Part shown: positions 27,806 to 35,318 of the stretch, piece after piece
How the letters are laid out: each line of letters begins with the position of its first letter
How positions within the stretch are numbered: the stretch's first letter is position 1
Assembly: GCA_947497905.1 (NCBI GenBank)
Contig: CANMIH010000009.1
Span: 62,001 to 126,000 of the forward strand
Length of the DNA: 64,000 nt
Direction: 5' to 3'
From: an uncultured Pelagimonas sp.
GTDB taxonomy: Bacteria > Pseudomonadota > Alphaproteobacteria > Rhodobacterales > Rhodobacteraceae
The notes under the pieces: generated by a model
Seen by the model: only the letters and a program-made list of their open reading frames with translations
The model's database searches: none
Told to the model about the DNA's origin: nothing
Program-made: the position numbers and the translations under genes

Positions 27806-28387
27806 TTACTCCTCGTCCTGAGACGCGTCAGTCTCGATCTCGTCAAACTTGGTTTCGTCGACCGCGGCGTCTTTGCGCGCTCGCAGCATTTCTTTAATCA
27901 GATCATCCGTCATGACCAGTTTGGCATCGGCCAACCAATCAATCTGCAGGCCTACAGTGACGGTTTCTTCGCCATCCGCGAGGTTGATCAAGACTTCGTT
28001 ACCCTCGACACCAGCAAGAATGCCACGGAATCGTTTGCGGCCGTCGATCAGATCTTGGGTTTCGACTTTGGCTTCATAGCCCTCGTACGTCGCGAAGTCT
28101 TTCAGCCGTGTCAGCGGGCGATCAACGCCCGGGCTTGAAACTTCTAGGACATAGGCATCGAGAATCGGGTCTTCTACATCCAGAACTGCGCTAATGGCAT
28201 TTGAAATGTCGGCACAGTCATCAACTTCGATACCCCCGGTGGGGCGTTCCGCCATGATTTGCAGTGTAGGGGTGTTGCCGCCCATCAGGCGCAGGCGCAC
28301 CAGATCAAAACCCATATCAGAAACAATGGGGTCGATGATCTCGGCCAGGCGCTGATCCATAGCGGATTTGGCGATTAGGTTGCTCAT
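27806..28387 (-). CDS. rimP: Ribosome maturation factor RimP
   Basis: RimP helps assemble the 30S subunit. The 193-residue protein starts [20 protein letters not shown] at 28387; the longer open frame upstream (to 28627) runs over a terminator and is not conserved-looking. Family motifs [23 protein letters not shown] (about 93-105) and [11 protein letters not shown] are present. It is the first gene of the rimP-nusA-ylxR-infB operon; a promoter must lie in 28388-28440, just after the tRNA terminator. Confidence 0.94.
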   Translation of the reverse strand: MSNLIAKSAMDQRLAEIIDPIVSDMGFDLVRLRLMGGNTPTLQIMAERPTGGIEVDDCADISNAISAVLDVEDPILDAYVLEVSSPGVDRPLTRLKDFATYEGYEAKVETQDLIDGRKRFRGILAGVEGNEVLINLADGEETVTVGLQIDWLADAKLVMTDDLIKEMLRARKDAAVDETKFDEIETDASQDEE

Positions 28388-28433
28388 TAACGTGCCTTTC
28401 AGGCGTCCTCTGTGCGGGGCAGGCCCGCTAGAA

Positions 28434-28459
28434 ACAAAAAAACGGGCCAGCGGCCCGTT
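28434..28459 (-). terminator. Rho-independent terminator downstream of tRNA-Leu genes
   Basis: On the minus strand AACGGGCC and GGCCCGTT form an 8-bp stem with a 3-base loop, followed by a run of Ts. It lies about 190 bp beyond the tRNA at 28653-28739 and just before rimP. The 28460-28652 stretch shows no recognised gene. Confidence 0.85.
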
Positions 28460-28652
28460 GGTGTTTCCCGGTGGCTGCCAGTGTGACCGGCACGCCGCTG
28501 TTGAGGCGGATATAGGCCAGTCGCTGCTGCAAATCAAGGGAATTCGCGAAAGCATGCTGAGGTGGTCGTCTTGGGTACACTCGGAACCGTGGAGAATAAG
28601 GAGCCGAACGGGTTCGCCGTGTTTCAAGTCACTGATATATCTGGGGAAGATT

Positions 28653-28739
28653 TGGTGCCCAGGAGAGGACTCGAACCTCCACGACCGTTAGGTCACTGGT
28701 ACCTGAAACCAGCGCGTCTACCAATTCCGCCACCTGGGC
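28653..28739 (-). tRNA. tRNA-Leu (anticodon CAG)
   Basis: The 87-nt minus-strand gene has a 7-bp acceptor stem GCCCAGG/CCTGGGC, discriminator A and an encoded CCA (28653-28655). It also has a long class II variable arm (TGACC...GGTCG) and the GGTTCGAGTCC T-loop. The anticodon is CAG within the loop TTTCAGG, decoding CUG. It is identical to the copy at 28945-29031. Its own promoter is at 28757-28785. Confidence 0.97.
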
Positions 28740-28756
28740 AGGTGTCGTGGAGGCGG

Positions 28757-28785
28757 GGTTTAAGTGGAGTTCAGGGGGGTGTCAA
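28757..28785 (-). promoter_or_regulatory. Sigma70 promoter of tRNA-Leu copy 1
   Basis: On the minus strand TTGACA (28780-28785) and TAAACC (28757-28762) are spaced 17 bp apart, 18 bp before the tRNA 5' end. The same layout precedes the second tRNA copy, so conservation supports it. Confidence 0.75.
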
Positions 28786-28944
28786 CACGGGTTTTTGGGA
28801 GAGTTGGAATTTTTTCTCTCATGCCGAAATTTTAGAGGAGCGCGGGAATTACCTACGGTATGATTGTACCACGCAAACGTGAGCTCTTAACAAGCTCGAC
28901 CTTGCCAATCTGATGGGGGATGTCTCAATTTGTTGAGAGTACGT

Positions 28945-29031
28945 TGGTGCCCAGGAGAGGACTCGAACCTCCACGACCGTTAGGTCACTGGTACCTGAAA
29001 CCAGCGCGTCTACCAATTCCGCCACCTGGGC
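28945..29031 (-). tRNA. tRNA-Leu (anticodon CAG), second identical copy
   Basis: The 87-nt gene is identical to the downstream copy (28653-28739), including CCA and class II variable arm. The two lie on the same strand, 205 bp apart. That spacer holds the promoter of copy 1 and no recognisable gene. The duplicated unit includes upstream promoter sequence, so each gene is expected to be expressed independently. The region upstream (29078-29176) leads into the next, divergent gene. Confidence 0.97.
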
Positions 29032-29048
29032 AGGTAACGTGAGGGCGG

Positions 29049-29077
29049 TGTTTAAGCGCGGTTTCTGGGGGTGTCAA
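29049..29077 (-). promoter_or_regulatory. Sigma70 promoter of tRNA-Leu copy 2
   Basis: On the minus strand TTGACA (29072-29077) and TAAACA (29049-29054) are 17 bp apart, close to consensus and 17 bp upstream of the tRNA 5' end. Confidence 0.8.
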
Positions 29078-29176
29078 CAACGTTTCCCAAGTTTTTTCGA
29101 CGCGGCAATCGAACACCTTGTTCATAGCTCTATGTATAGGTATTTCTGCGCGTAATTATGCATGAGGAGAGAGCCC

Positions 29177-30160
29177 ATGACCAAACTCGTCACCATCTAC
29201 GGCGGCGCGGGATTCCTGGGGCGCTATATTGCACGTCGCATGGCCAAAGAGGGCTGGCGCGTCCGCGTCGCAACCCGTCGACCCAATGACGCCATTTTCG
29301 TGCGTCCCTATGGTGTTGTTGGCCAGGTAGAGCCTGTTTTGTGCAATGTGCGCGATGACAACAGCGTGCGTGCGGCCATGTCGGGCGCCGATGTTGTGGT
29401 GAACTGCACGGGCACATTCGACAAGGCGGGCAAAAACAATTTCGATGCCATCCACGTTGAAGGTGCGTCGCGTATTGCCCGAATCGCTGCGGAAGAAGGC
29501 ATCGGCCAGATGGTGCATATTTCGGCCATTGGTGCGGATGCAGAGGGCAATAGCCTTTATGCCAAGTCGAAGGCCGAAGGTGAGGTCGCGGTGCTGGAGC
29601 ATATGCCGAACGCGATGATTCTGCGTCCGTCGGTGATGTTTGGCCCCGGTGATCAATTCTTCAATCGCTTTGCTTCGATGACCCGGTTCGGACCGATGCT
29701 ACCGATCATTGGTGGCAGCACCAAATTCCAGACCGTCTATGTTGATGATGTGGCGCAGGCTGCGGTCAAAGGGATTCTGGGAGACGCAGAGGGCGGAACC
29801 TATGAACTTGGCGGCCCGGATGCGGAAAGCTTTGCCAATCTGATGAAGCTGATGCTGAAGACAATTCATCGCCGCCGTCTGGTGTTGAATACACCTTTCC
29901 CAATTGCGGCTTTGATGGGCTCGTCTTTTGATCTTCTGAACAAAATGTCGCTTGGGCTCGTGCCGGCGATGGTCACCCGAGATCAGGTTCGCAGCCTGCA
30001 GAACGACAATGTCGTTTCTGATGGGGCCAAAACCTTTGTTGATCTGGGTATGAAGCCCACGTCGGTTGAAGTGGTCTTGCCAGAGTATCTGTGGCGTTTC
30101 CGTCCGTCCGGTCAGTATGACGCAATCAAAGAATCGGCGCGGAACCTTCGGGCACACTAA
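29177..30160 (+). CDS. NDUFA9-type NAD-dependent epimerase-like protein
   Basis: The 327-residue SDR-fold protein begins MTKLVTIYGGAGFLGRYIAR after GAGGAGAG (ATG at 29177; an earlier ATG at 29162 would add five residues). The N-terminal GGAGFLGRYI is the dinucleotide-binding loop. The canonical YxxxK is present as YAKSK (about 135). It resembles the complex I accessory subunit NDUFA9 family found in Rhodobacteraceae, which has been linked to respiratory complex I assembly or quinone biology. A terminator follows. Function in this organism is inferred. Confidence 0.85.
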   Translation: MTKLVTIYGGAGFLGRYIARRMAKEGWRVRVATRRPNDAIFVRPYGVVGQVEPVLCNVRDDNSVRAAMSGADVVVNCTGTFDKAGKNNFDAIHVEGASRIARIAAEEGIGQMVHISAIGADAEGNSLYAKSKAEGEVAVLEHMPNAMILRPSVMFGPGDQFFNRFASMTRFGPMLPIIGGSTKFQTVYVDDVAQAAVKGILGDAEGGTYELGGPDAESFANLMKLMLKTIHRRRLVLNTPFPIAALMGSSFDLLNKMSLGLVPAMVTRDQVRSLQNDNVVSDGAKTFVDLGMKPTSVEVVLPEYLWRFRPSGQYDAIKESARNLRAH

Positions 30161-30184
30161 GTGAACCGACACTCCGAATGAACG

Positions 30185-30210
30185 AAAGCCCCGGATATCC
30201 GGGGCTTTTT
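30185..30210. terminator. Rho-independent terminator after the NDUFA9-type gene
   Basis: AGCCCCGGAT and ATCCGGGGCT form a perfect 10-bp palindrome followed by TTTTT on the plus strand (and by TTTCG on the minus strand). It sits between this gene and the convergent DUF6455 operon and may serve both. Confidence 0.88.
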
Positions 30211-30212
30211 CT

Positions 30213-30476
30213 TTAGTGAGCTTTGCGCAGCCGACAATAGGTGTCCGTGTTGCAGCATCCCGGAGGTGGAGTGTCTGAAATCTGCGTCTGTTGCGAAAGC
30301 CAGCTTTCGCAGGCTTCGACAAGAGCACACCCCCGACAGGCTGTGACCATGCCAGCGTAGGTTTCGGGGCTAAGCGTGCCTCCGTGTAAGGCGGCGTGAA
30401 GATCAAGTCCCATAACCCGCGCGACACTGCGGGTCATAAAGAAATGCCGGGCTGGGTCACCCAGATGTATGGTCAT
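30213..30476 (-). CDS. DUF6455-family cysteine-rich protein (third of three)
   Basis: The 87-residue cytoplasmic protein shows the DUF6455 pattern: RHFFMTRSVARVMGLDL at the N-terminus, then C-x2-C-x5-C-x2-WL and a later PGC-C-N. The four or more conserved cysteines suggest a metal, Fe-S or redox site, but none is documented that I can cite. It is the last of three tandem paralogs, 2 bp after the previous one, with its ATG preceded by GGAGAAATAGGT. Function is unknown. Confidence 0.8.
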   Translation of the reverse strand: MTIHLGDPARHFFMTRSVARVMGLDLHAALHGGTLSPETYAGMVTACRGCALVEACESWLSQQTQISDTPPPGCCNTDTYCRLRKAH

Positions 30477-30478
30477 AC

Positions 30479-30775
30479 CTATTTCTCCAGGGCGCGGCGG
30501 ATCGCGTCCATTTTCTGACGATTCAAACAGTTTTCCGGTGCAGGGCGCTCTGCGTCATCCGACATATCCAGCCAGCGGGCACATCCCTCTGCCCAAACAC
30601 AGGCCCGGCAACGTGTCACCACCTCGGACCAGGTCTCTTGATCCAAAACTTCTGTTTCAGAGGCCCGGACCAAGTCAACGCCGTTGGCTTTCGCCATCCG
30701 CTGGACCAACCAATAATGGTCTGTTTTTGCTCCGAGTACGACAGGTCGCTTGGGAGATTCTTCCTGCACACACAT
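30479..30775 (-). CDS. DUF6455-family cysteine-rich protein (second of three)
   Basis: The 98-residue paralog has the shared pattern DHYWLVQRMAKANGVDLVR, then TRCRACVWAEGCARWL (C-x2-C-x5-C-x2-WL) and PAPENCLN. It lies 3 bp after the first copy and 2 bp before the third, so all three are co-transcribed. Sequence divergence from its neighbours is substantial, pointing to old duplications with distinct partners or redox settings. Function is unknown. Confidence 0.8.
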   Translation of the reverse strand: MCVQEESPKRPVVLGAKTDHYWLVQRMAKANGVDLVRASETEVLDQETWSEVVTRCRACVWAEGCARWLDMSDDAERPAPENCLNRQKMDAIRRALEK

Positions 30776-30778
30776 AGG

Positions 30779-31036
30779 TTAAGGGCGTTTGATGTCGTTG
30801 AAGAAACTCTGGTTGCGGCAGTAGCCCGGAGGTGTGCTTGCCTCACGCGCGTTCTGTTCGAGCCACGCAGCACAGGCTGTTGGTCGATCGCAAGATGTGC
30901 AGCGCAGGACCGCATCCTCAAGCGCACCCATATCTACATTGCCGCGCAGCATCTGCTCTTCGAGATCCAGCCCCTGAGCCGTGGCCATGTCATCAACAAG
31001 CCCTGCATGGCGTTTCAATGTTGTCGAGCTAAGCAT
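30779..31036 (-). CDS. DUF6455-family cysteine-rich protein (first of three)
   Basis: The 85-residue protein starts at 31036 with MLSSTTLKRHAGLVDDMATA, directly behind the strong AGGAGGAGG ribosome binding site at 31042-31050; an in-frame ATG at 31066 is upstream of that site and less likely. The cysteine motif LRCTSCDRPTACAAWL and PPGYCRN matches the paralogs. This gene heads the three-gene operon behind an FNR-type promoter at 31065-31106. Confidence 0.8.
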   Translation of the reverse strand: MLSSTTLKRHAGLVDDMATAQGLDLEEQMLRGNVDMGALEDAVLRCTSCDRPTACAAWLEQNAREASTPPGYCRNQSFFNDIKRP

Positions 31037-31064
31037 CGGCGATTCCTCCTCCTGAGATGGGATC

Positions 31065-31106
31065 ACCTTAGGTTGGCGTGCGATACCTGACCTTGATGCA
31101 AGTCAA
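31065..31106 (-). promoter_or_regulatory. FNR-type activated promoter of the DUF6455 operon
   Basis: TTGAT-GCAA-GTCAA at 31093-31106 matches the palindromic FNR/FnrL consensus TTGAT-N4-ATCAA with one mismatch. Its centre is 41.5 bp upstream of a start site predicted near 31058, where a -10 hexamer TAAGGT (31065-31070 on the minus strand) would place it. That leaves a 21-nt leader carrying the AGGAGGAGG site. This is the class II geometry for FNR activation. No experimental data. Confidence 0.55.
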
Positions 31107-31121
31107 CGTTGAAAGCGGTGG

Positions 31122-31838
31122 TTATATTCCGGCGGCGGTCTCTCGCACGGTTCGCATACGGGCGGAATTTGGTGGGTGGGTCCCCAAAAAGCGGTTGCCG
31201 GGATCTGGGATGCGGTTGAAGAATTGGGCCCCCCGTACAGGGTCATAGCCCGCGCGTGCTGCAATCACCGTTCCCAAACGATCGGCTTCAAGCTCAAAGT
31301 CTTTGGAAAAGGTGCGTGCTCCCAAAACGGCGCCAAATTCTTCAGCCTGGCGTACGGCTGCAGCATCGGCGCCCCCCATAGCAGCGATGCCGGACAGGAT
31401 AACCGCGCCTGCCATCGCTGATTCCTGTGTTTTCGCAAGATGATTGTCGATGTGATGGGCCGCTTCGTGCCCCATGATAAAGGCGAGTTCGTCGGCATTT
31501 TGCACCGATGCGATCAAGGCAAGATTGAAGGCCAGAATAGGGCGACCGCGGCGATCAACTGTCTGAAAAGCGTTGGGCGGCTGATCGGGGCGGTCGTCGA
31601 CGACAATTCGGAAGTCACAGTTCATGCGCGGCGCTCGGTTGCGGCATTCGCGTTCGGCAACCGGCTCAACCGTTTCAACCACCTCGACAAACTGTTTGGC
31701 GGCGCGGGCGGCCTTTATCTGTACCTGCCGGGCCTCGGATCCAACCGGTGCCTGAGGACGGGGCACCGTGGTTGGGACAGCCTCACAGGCCGCCAGTACA
31801 ACAAACACCAAGGGAAGCAGACGGCGCATTTGACACAT
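31122..31838 (-). CDS. M48-type zinc metalloprotease, probable lipoprotein
   Basis: The 238-residue protein has a lipoprotein signal peptide (LLPLVFVVLAACEAV; lipobox LAAC) and the HEAAHH zinc site near residue 123. A downstream glutamate is expected in ELEADRLG, which supplies the third ligand. M48 enzymes of this size act in the periplasm on envelope proteins or outer-membrane assembly. An alternative start is the ATG at 31829. It is followed after 85 bp by the FNR-controlled DUF6455 operon. Confidence 0.87.
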   Translation of the reverse strand: MCQMRRLLPLVFVVLAACEAVPTTVPRPQAPVGSEARQVQIKAARAAKQFVEVVETVEPVAERECRNRAPRMNCDFRIVVDDRPDQPPNAFQTVDRRGRPILAFNLALIASVQNADELAFIMGHEAAHHIDNHLAKTQESAMAGAVILSGIAAMGGADAAAVRQAEEFGAVLGARTFSKDFELEADRLGTVIAARAGYDPVRGAQFFNRIPDPGNRFLGTHPPNSARMRTVRETAAGI

Positions 31839-31944
31839 GTTCCTAGAGCAATTTGCACCTACGTTAGAATGGATTGATGCCCTTCACCAGTGCATCTGGA
31901 TCAAATGCTGGTGCGCACGGGCATTTGGAGTTGTGAGGTGCGTC

Positions 31945-32319
31945 ATGCCTGAACCATTGACCGTAATTTACAATGATACCTGCCCAATCTGTAGTCGTGA
32001 GGTCGATATGTATCGACGTCTGTCGCAGAAAGGGGATGTTCAAATGGGCTTCGAAGGGCTCTCAGCCTGCGATTTGGCCCGTTTTGATCTCACGCCTGAA
32101 ACAGCGGCCAAACGGTTTCACGTGCTGAAGGACGGCAAATTGGTGTCCGGCATTCCTGCCTTCGCCCTGCTTTGGGATGACCTGCCACGGATGCGTTGGA
32201 TGGCAAAAGTCGTGCGCCTGCCTGTAATCTGTCCGATCGTGAATGCGCTCTACGATTACGTTCTGGCGCCGGCGCTGTACCAAATGCATCTGCGCCGTCA
32301 GGCCCGTGGCGCACCTTGA
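31945..32319 (+). CDS. Thiol-disulfide oxidoreductase DCC-family protein (DUF393)
   Basis: The 124-residue protein begins MPEPLTVIYNDTCPICSREV (ATG at 31945, behind GAGGTG); the longer upstream frame overlaps the divergent gene and is unlikely. NDTCPIC supplies the DxxCxxC motif of DCC proteins, small thioredoxin-like enzymes that reduce or exchange disulfides. No signal peptide is seen, so it is probably cytoplasmic. It is divergent from the M48 gene. Partner unknown. Confidence 0.88.
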   Translation: MPEPLTVIYNDTCPICSREVDMYRRLSQKGDVQMGFEGLSACDLARFDLTPETAAKRFHVLKDGKLVSGIPAFALLWDDLPRMRWMAKVVRLPVICPIVNALYDYVLAPALYQMHLRRQARGAP

Positions 32320-32349
32320 AAATCGGCCATAAGGCGTTAGGTTTATTCT

Positions 32350-32586
32350 ATGTTTAGTATAGAGCACGAATTTGACGCCACCGTGGTCACCTTAGTTGAT
32401 GAAGGCGCAGCCCCGTTGCAGGAAGATGTGGTTGTGTCGTCGTTTGAAGAGTGCATCACCGTCGAACAATACGATCCTGTTTCAGACAAAATGCAGAAAG
32501 TGACGCTATCGATTACGCAGATGCGTGATTTGGTGGCCGCTGTCACGTTGCCCGAAGGGGTTTATACCCGAACCGAAGACAGCTAA
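32350..32586 (+). CDS. Hypothetical acidic protein, 78 residues
   Basis: I do not recognise it. The protein starts MFSIEHEFDATVVTLVDEG and is acidic with one cysteine; no signal peptide or membrane span. The pattern of alternating hydrophobic residues suggests a small beta-rich fold. It follows the DCC gene by 30 bp and ends with its stop overlapping the stop of the convergent DUF167 gene. Confidence 0.6.
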   Translation: MFSIEHEFDATVVTLVDEGAAPLQEDVVVSSFEECITVEQYDPVSDKMQKVTLSITQMRDLVAAVTLPEGVYTRTEDS

Positions 32587-32846
32587 CGGGGTAGATCGAG
32601 GCGGAACACTTTGTCTCGTGCGGTTTCTCCGCGCGTCAGAACAAGTTGTGATTTCGAAACCCCCAAAGCCTTAGCCAGTGTCTTTTGTACCGCAGCATTG
32701 GCTTTGCCGTTCTCAGGCACGGCCGTCACATAGACGCGGAGGGTGCCATCATCCCGTTCGATGGCATTGCGTGACGCTTTGGGGGTGACGCGGACTGTGA
32801 GGGTCGCTCCGGGCAAGGCGAGGTTTGTGAGATCAGGCAAACGCAT
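32583..32846 (-). CDS. DUF167-family protein (YggU type)
   Basis: The 87-residue protein has the DUF167 hallmarks: LTVRVTPKASRNAI near the N-terminus, RVYVTAVPENGKANAAVQKTLAKALGVSKSQL in the middle and the GETARDKVF tail. The fold is known, but cellular function is not established. It may be single-cistron. Length is normal for the family. Confidence 0.92.
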   Translation of the reverse strand: MRLPDLTNLALPGATLTVRVTPKASRNAIERDDGTLRVYVTAVPENGKANAAVQKTLAKALGVSKSQLVLTRGETARDKVFRLDLPR

Positions 32847-32963
32847 GCTGCAGGGATAATGTGAGGGAGGCGCAATTGAAACCCATCCGTTATTCCTGAT
32901 TGTTTTAGGTTGAATTCCACGCAGCGAGTGATGACATATGCCCCATCACGAAAAGGAGAGCCC

Positions 32964-33542
32964 ATGCCCGTTTCCAATCCTGCCGCGATGGAGTTTTTGC
33001 TCAGCCGCCGGTCGCGTCCTGCGAAGACACTGACAGCACCGGGACCGGATCGCGAGGCGCTAATGCCGATGTTGACCGCTGCGGCTCGTACGCCGGATCA
33101 CGGGAAGCTTGAACCCTGGCGTTTTGTTGTACTGGAAGGAGCCGCGCTTGACCGAATGGCGCATGAGGTTGGCACTGCAGGTGCGCGTTTGGGCAAGGAT
33201 GAGGCTGATATCGCCAAGGCAGCTTCGTCCTTTTCAAACAGCCCGCTTTGTGTTGCTGTGATTGAAATTGGCAAAGAGAGTCCGAAAGTCCCCGCAATCG
33301 AAATGACCTATTCGGCTGGCGCGGTCTGCTTGGCATTGCTGAACGCGGCTTTGGCGTCCGGGTGGGGGGCAAATTGGTTGTCAGGCTGGGCAAGTCACGA
33401 CCGTGGGTTTGTCCGCGACGCGCTTGGATTGACGGACAATGAAAAGGTAGCAGGCTTTATCCATATCGGCACCGAAACCTCGGCCCCACCCGAACGTCCA
33501 CGCCCGGATCTTGAGGCTGTTGTAACTTGGGTTTCAGAATGA
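32964..33542 (+). CDS. Nitroreductase family protein
   Basis: The 192-residue flavoprotein-like protein starts MPVSNPAAMEFLLSRRSRP (ATG at 32964, behind AAGGAGAG). RRSRPAKTL and AARTPDHGKLEPWRFVV are the FMN phosphate and ring contacts of the YdjA-like nitroreductases. The C-terminal GFIHIGTE is typical. Substrate is unknown. Its stop overlaps the next gene's ATG (ATGA), so the EI24 gene is co-translated. Confidence 0.9.
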   Translation: MPVSNPAAMEFLLSRRSRPAKTLTAPGPDREALMPMLTAAARTPDHGKLEPWRFVVLEGAALDRMAHEVGTAGARLGKDEADIAKAASSFSNSPLCVAVIEIGKESPKVPAIEMTYSAGAVCLALLNAALASGWGANWLSGWASHDRGFVRDALGLTDNEKVAGFIHIGTETSAPPERPRPDLEAVVTWVSE

Positions 33543-34225
33543 TTTTCACATCGTTCTTCGCAGCGCTGAGCCAGATGGGTGATCCCAGGTTCCGCAGCGT
33601 ATTGCTGCGGGGCGTTGGGCTAACGCTTGTGCTGCTCTTTGCCATCGGCGCCCTGTTTGTCTGGGGCGTTGGCTTGTTTGTTGGCGATGTGGTGACGCTG
33701 CCATGGGTGGGTGAGATTGGCTGGATCGACAACGTGCTCAGCTGGGCCATGGTGCCTTTGATGATGGTGCTGTCGGTGTTCCTCATGGTGCCGGTGGCCT
33801 CGGCCATCACCTCGCTTTTCCTCGATGAGGTCGCGCAGGCGGTTGAAGATCGGCACTACTCCGCGCTGGGACCGGCCCAGCCGGTCAGTTTTGCCGATGG
33901 CATGCGTGACAGTCTTGGATTTATGGGTATCCTGATCGGGGCAAACCTTGTGGCGTTGCTGCTTTACGCGCTGTTTGCCCCGCTGGCGCCGTTTATCTTT
34001 TGGGGACTAAACGGGTTCCTGCTCGGTCGAGAGTATTTCACTCTGGCCGCCATGCGCCGGGTGGGGCGCGAGGGGGCAGCAACGCTGCGCAAGAAGCACC
34101 GCTTCACCATCTGGGCCGCGGGTATTTTGATGGCGGTCCCATTGAGCTTTCCGCTGGTGAACCTACTGATCCCCGTGCTGGGCGCCGCGACCTTCACACA
34201 TATCTTTCACCGGGTGTCCCGATAG
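33539..34225 (+). CDS. EI24/CysZ-like integral membrane protein
   Basis: The 228-residue protein starts at 33539 (ATG overlapping the upstream stop by 4 bp) and has about four hydrophobic segments: near 23-48, 65-90, 125-155 and 185-205. The FFAALSQMGDPRFRSVL N-terminus and the GREYFTLAAMRRVGR loop fit the EI24 family. E. coli CysZ of this family imports sulfate; alphaproteobacterial members are of unknown function. The pairing with a nitroreductase gene is a common neighbourhood, and a redox link is only inferred. Confidence 0.87.
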   Translation: MIFTSFFAALSQMGDPRFRSVLLRGVGLTLVLLFAIGALFVWGVGLFVGDVVTLPWVGEIGWIDNVLSWAMVPLMMVLSVFLMVPVASAITSLFLDEVAQAVEDRHYSALGPAQPVSFADGMRDSLGFMGILIGANLVALLLYALFAPLAPFIFWGLNGFLLGREYFTLAAMRRVGREGAATLRKKHRFTIWAAGILMAVPLSFPLVNLLIPVLGAATFTHIFHRVSR

Positions 34226-34394
34226 TGAGACCTGCGAGGACCCAAGTCCGCCCGCAGAGTGAAAATCAGGCTATGGTGCTTTGAGCACATTTTAAGTCAC
34301 ACCCTCGCTCGCTTTGCTAGGGTTTGACTTTGCAAAAGCGGCCACCCGCCCATCCTGCGGCGTCGGTGACTCGGGGCTTGTTGCTGCCATTTAG

Positions 34395-34433
34395 AAAACG
34401 CGGATCGCGTGTGCACTTGCACGAGATCCGCAT
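34395..34433 (-). terminator. Long imperfect hairpin, likely terminator of DUF1467 gene
   Basis: GCGGATC (34400-34406) pairs with GATCCGC (34425-34431), with additional inner pairs around a TGCA-TGCA core. On the minus strand it is followed by a TTTTCT tract. It is about 42 bp beyond the stop of the gene at 34475. The 34226-34394 segment holds no recognised gene. Confidence 0.65.
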
Positions 34434-34474
34434 TTCGTTGTGAAATGGGTAGACGAATTCGTTGAACTGGTTCT

Positions 34475-34765
34475 TTAGTCGTTCCATTCAGGACGTGTGC
34501 CCAGATGGCCGGTCCATTCTGAAATATCTGCCACGGTCACCGTTTCGGTCAGGATGACAGCTGCGATGGCGCCCCAGATTGCAGCGGACAGGCCGGTGGT
34601 GATCCAGGCTTTGCGTTTCAGATTGTGATGCGCGGGGCTCCCGGCGTGGGTGCCGGGAACAACCTCACCGACATCGCCCTGGGTCTGAAGACGAATCGGA
34701 ATGACGATCAGGAACGTCATGAACCAGATCACGGCAAACAGGACGATGGCGGCAGTAATAGTCAT
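34475..34765 (-). CDS. DUF1467-family membrane protein
   Basis: The 96-residue protein has two membrane spans (TITAAIVLFAVIWFMTFLIVIP and WITTGLSAAIWGAIAAVIL). The QTQGDVGEVVPGTHAGSPA loop between them is typical of DUF1467. Function is unknown; the family is often next to methylmalonyl-CoA epimerase in Rhodobacteraceae, as here. It lies 2 bp after the mce stop. Confidence 0.88.
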   Translation of the reverse strand: MTITAAIVLFAVIWFMTFLIVIPIRLQTQGDVGEVVPGTHAGSPAHHNLKRKAWITTGLSAAIWGAIAAVILTETVTVADISEWTGHLGTRPEWND

Positions 34766-34767
34766 GG

Positions 34768-35172
34768 TTATACCTGTTCCAGCTCAACCAGACAGCCGTT
34801 GAAGTCTTTAGGATGCAGGAACAAAACCGGTTTGCCATGGGCTCCGATTTTCGGTTCACCTGTTCCCAGTACACGGGCGCCGGTTTCTTTCAGATGATCG
34901 CGCGCGGCGATGATGTCTTCGACCTCATAACATACATGGTGGATGCCGCCAGAGGGGTTCTTGTCCAGAAACCCTTGGATCGGGCTGTTCTCACCCAGAG
35001 GGTAAAGTAGCTCGATCTTGGTGTTTGGCAATTCGATGAAGATGACGGTGACGCCGTGATCGGGTTCGTCTTGCGGGGCTCCAACGGTGGCCCCCAGAGC
35101 GGTGCGATACTGCGCGGCGGCGGCCTCAAGATCCGGCACGGCAATGGCCACGTGGTTCAGGCGTCCAATCAT
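34768..35172 (-). CDS. mce: Methylmalonyl-CoA epimerase
   Basis: The 134-residue vicinal-oxygen-chelate protein starts MIGRLNHVAIAVPDLEAA. It shows LNHVAIAVPDL, a GGIHHVCYEVED metal-binding His region and GKPVLFLHPKDFNGCLVELEQ at the C-terminus, matching epimerases that convert (2R)- and (2S)-methylmalonyl-CoA. This fits the ethylmalonyl-CoA or propionyl-CoA pathway. A glyoxalase-type activity cannot be fully excluded. It heads the mce-DUF1467 pair. Confidence 0.93.
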   Translation of the reverse strand: MIGRLNHVAIAVPDLEAAAAQYRTALGATVGAPQDEPDHGVTVIFIELPNTKIELLYPLGENSPIQGFLDKNPSGGIHHVCYEVEDIIAARDHLKETGARVLGTGEPKIGAHGKPVLFLHPKDFNGCLVELEQV

Positions 35173-35318
35173 CTTTTTTCCTCCTCAGGTCTTAAGCTGT
35201 ATTTGTTATGTCTGTTGCGCTGCAGTGCGGCAAGAGTGTGAACAATTGCTGCGGCCTTTAACCGCTTCTTCACCAAGAAAGGGAATCCTAACCATACGAG
35301 TCGAACTTGGAGGGGATC

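Noticed and set aside
26165-28138. A 657-codon frame antisense to nusA and rimP
   Set aside because: It spans several real genes and has no ribosome binding site or motif.
28388-28652. A possible extension of rimP or a small gene upstream of it
   Set aside because: It contains a strong terminator, no clear start with a ribosome binding site, and no recognisable protein.
34226-34394. A possible small ORF between the EI24 gene and the DUF1467 terminator
   Set aside because: Only short frames without a start or conserved pattern are seen.
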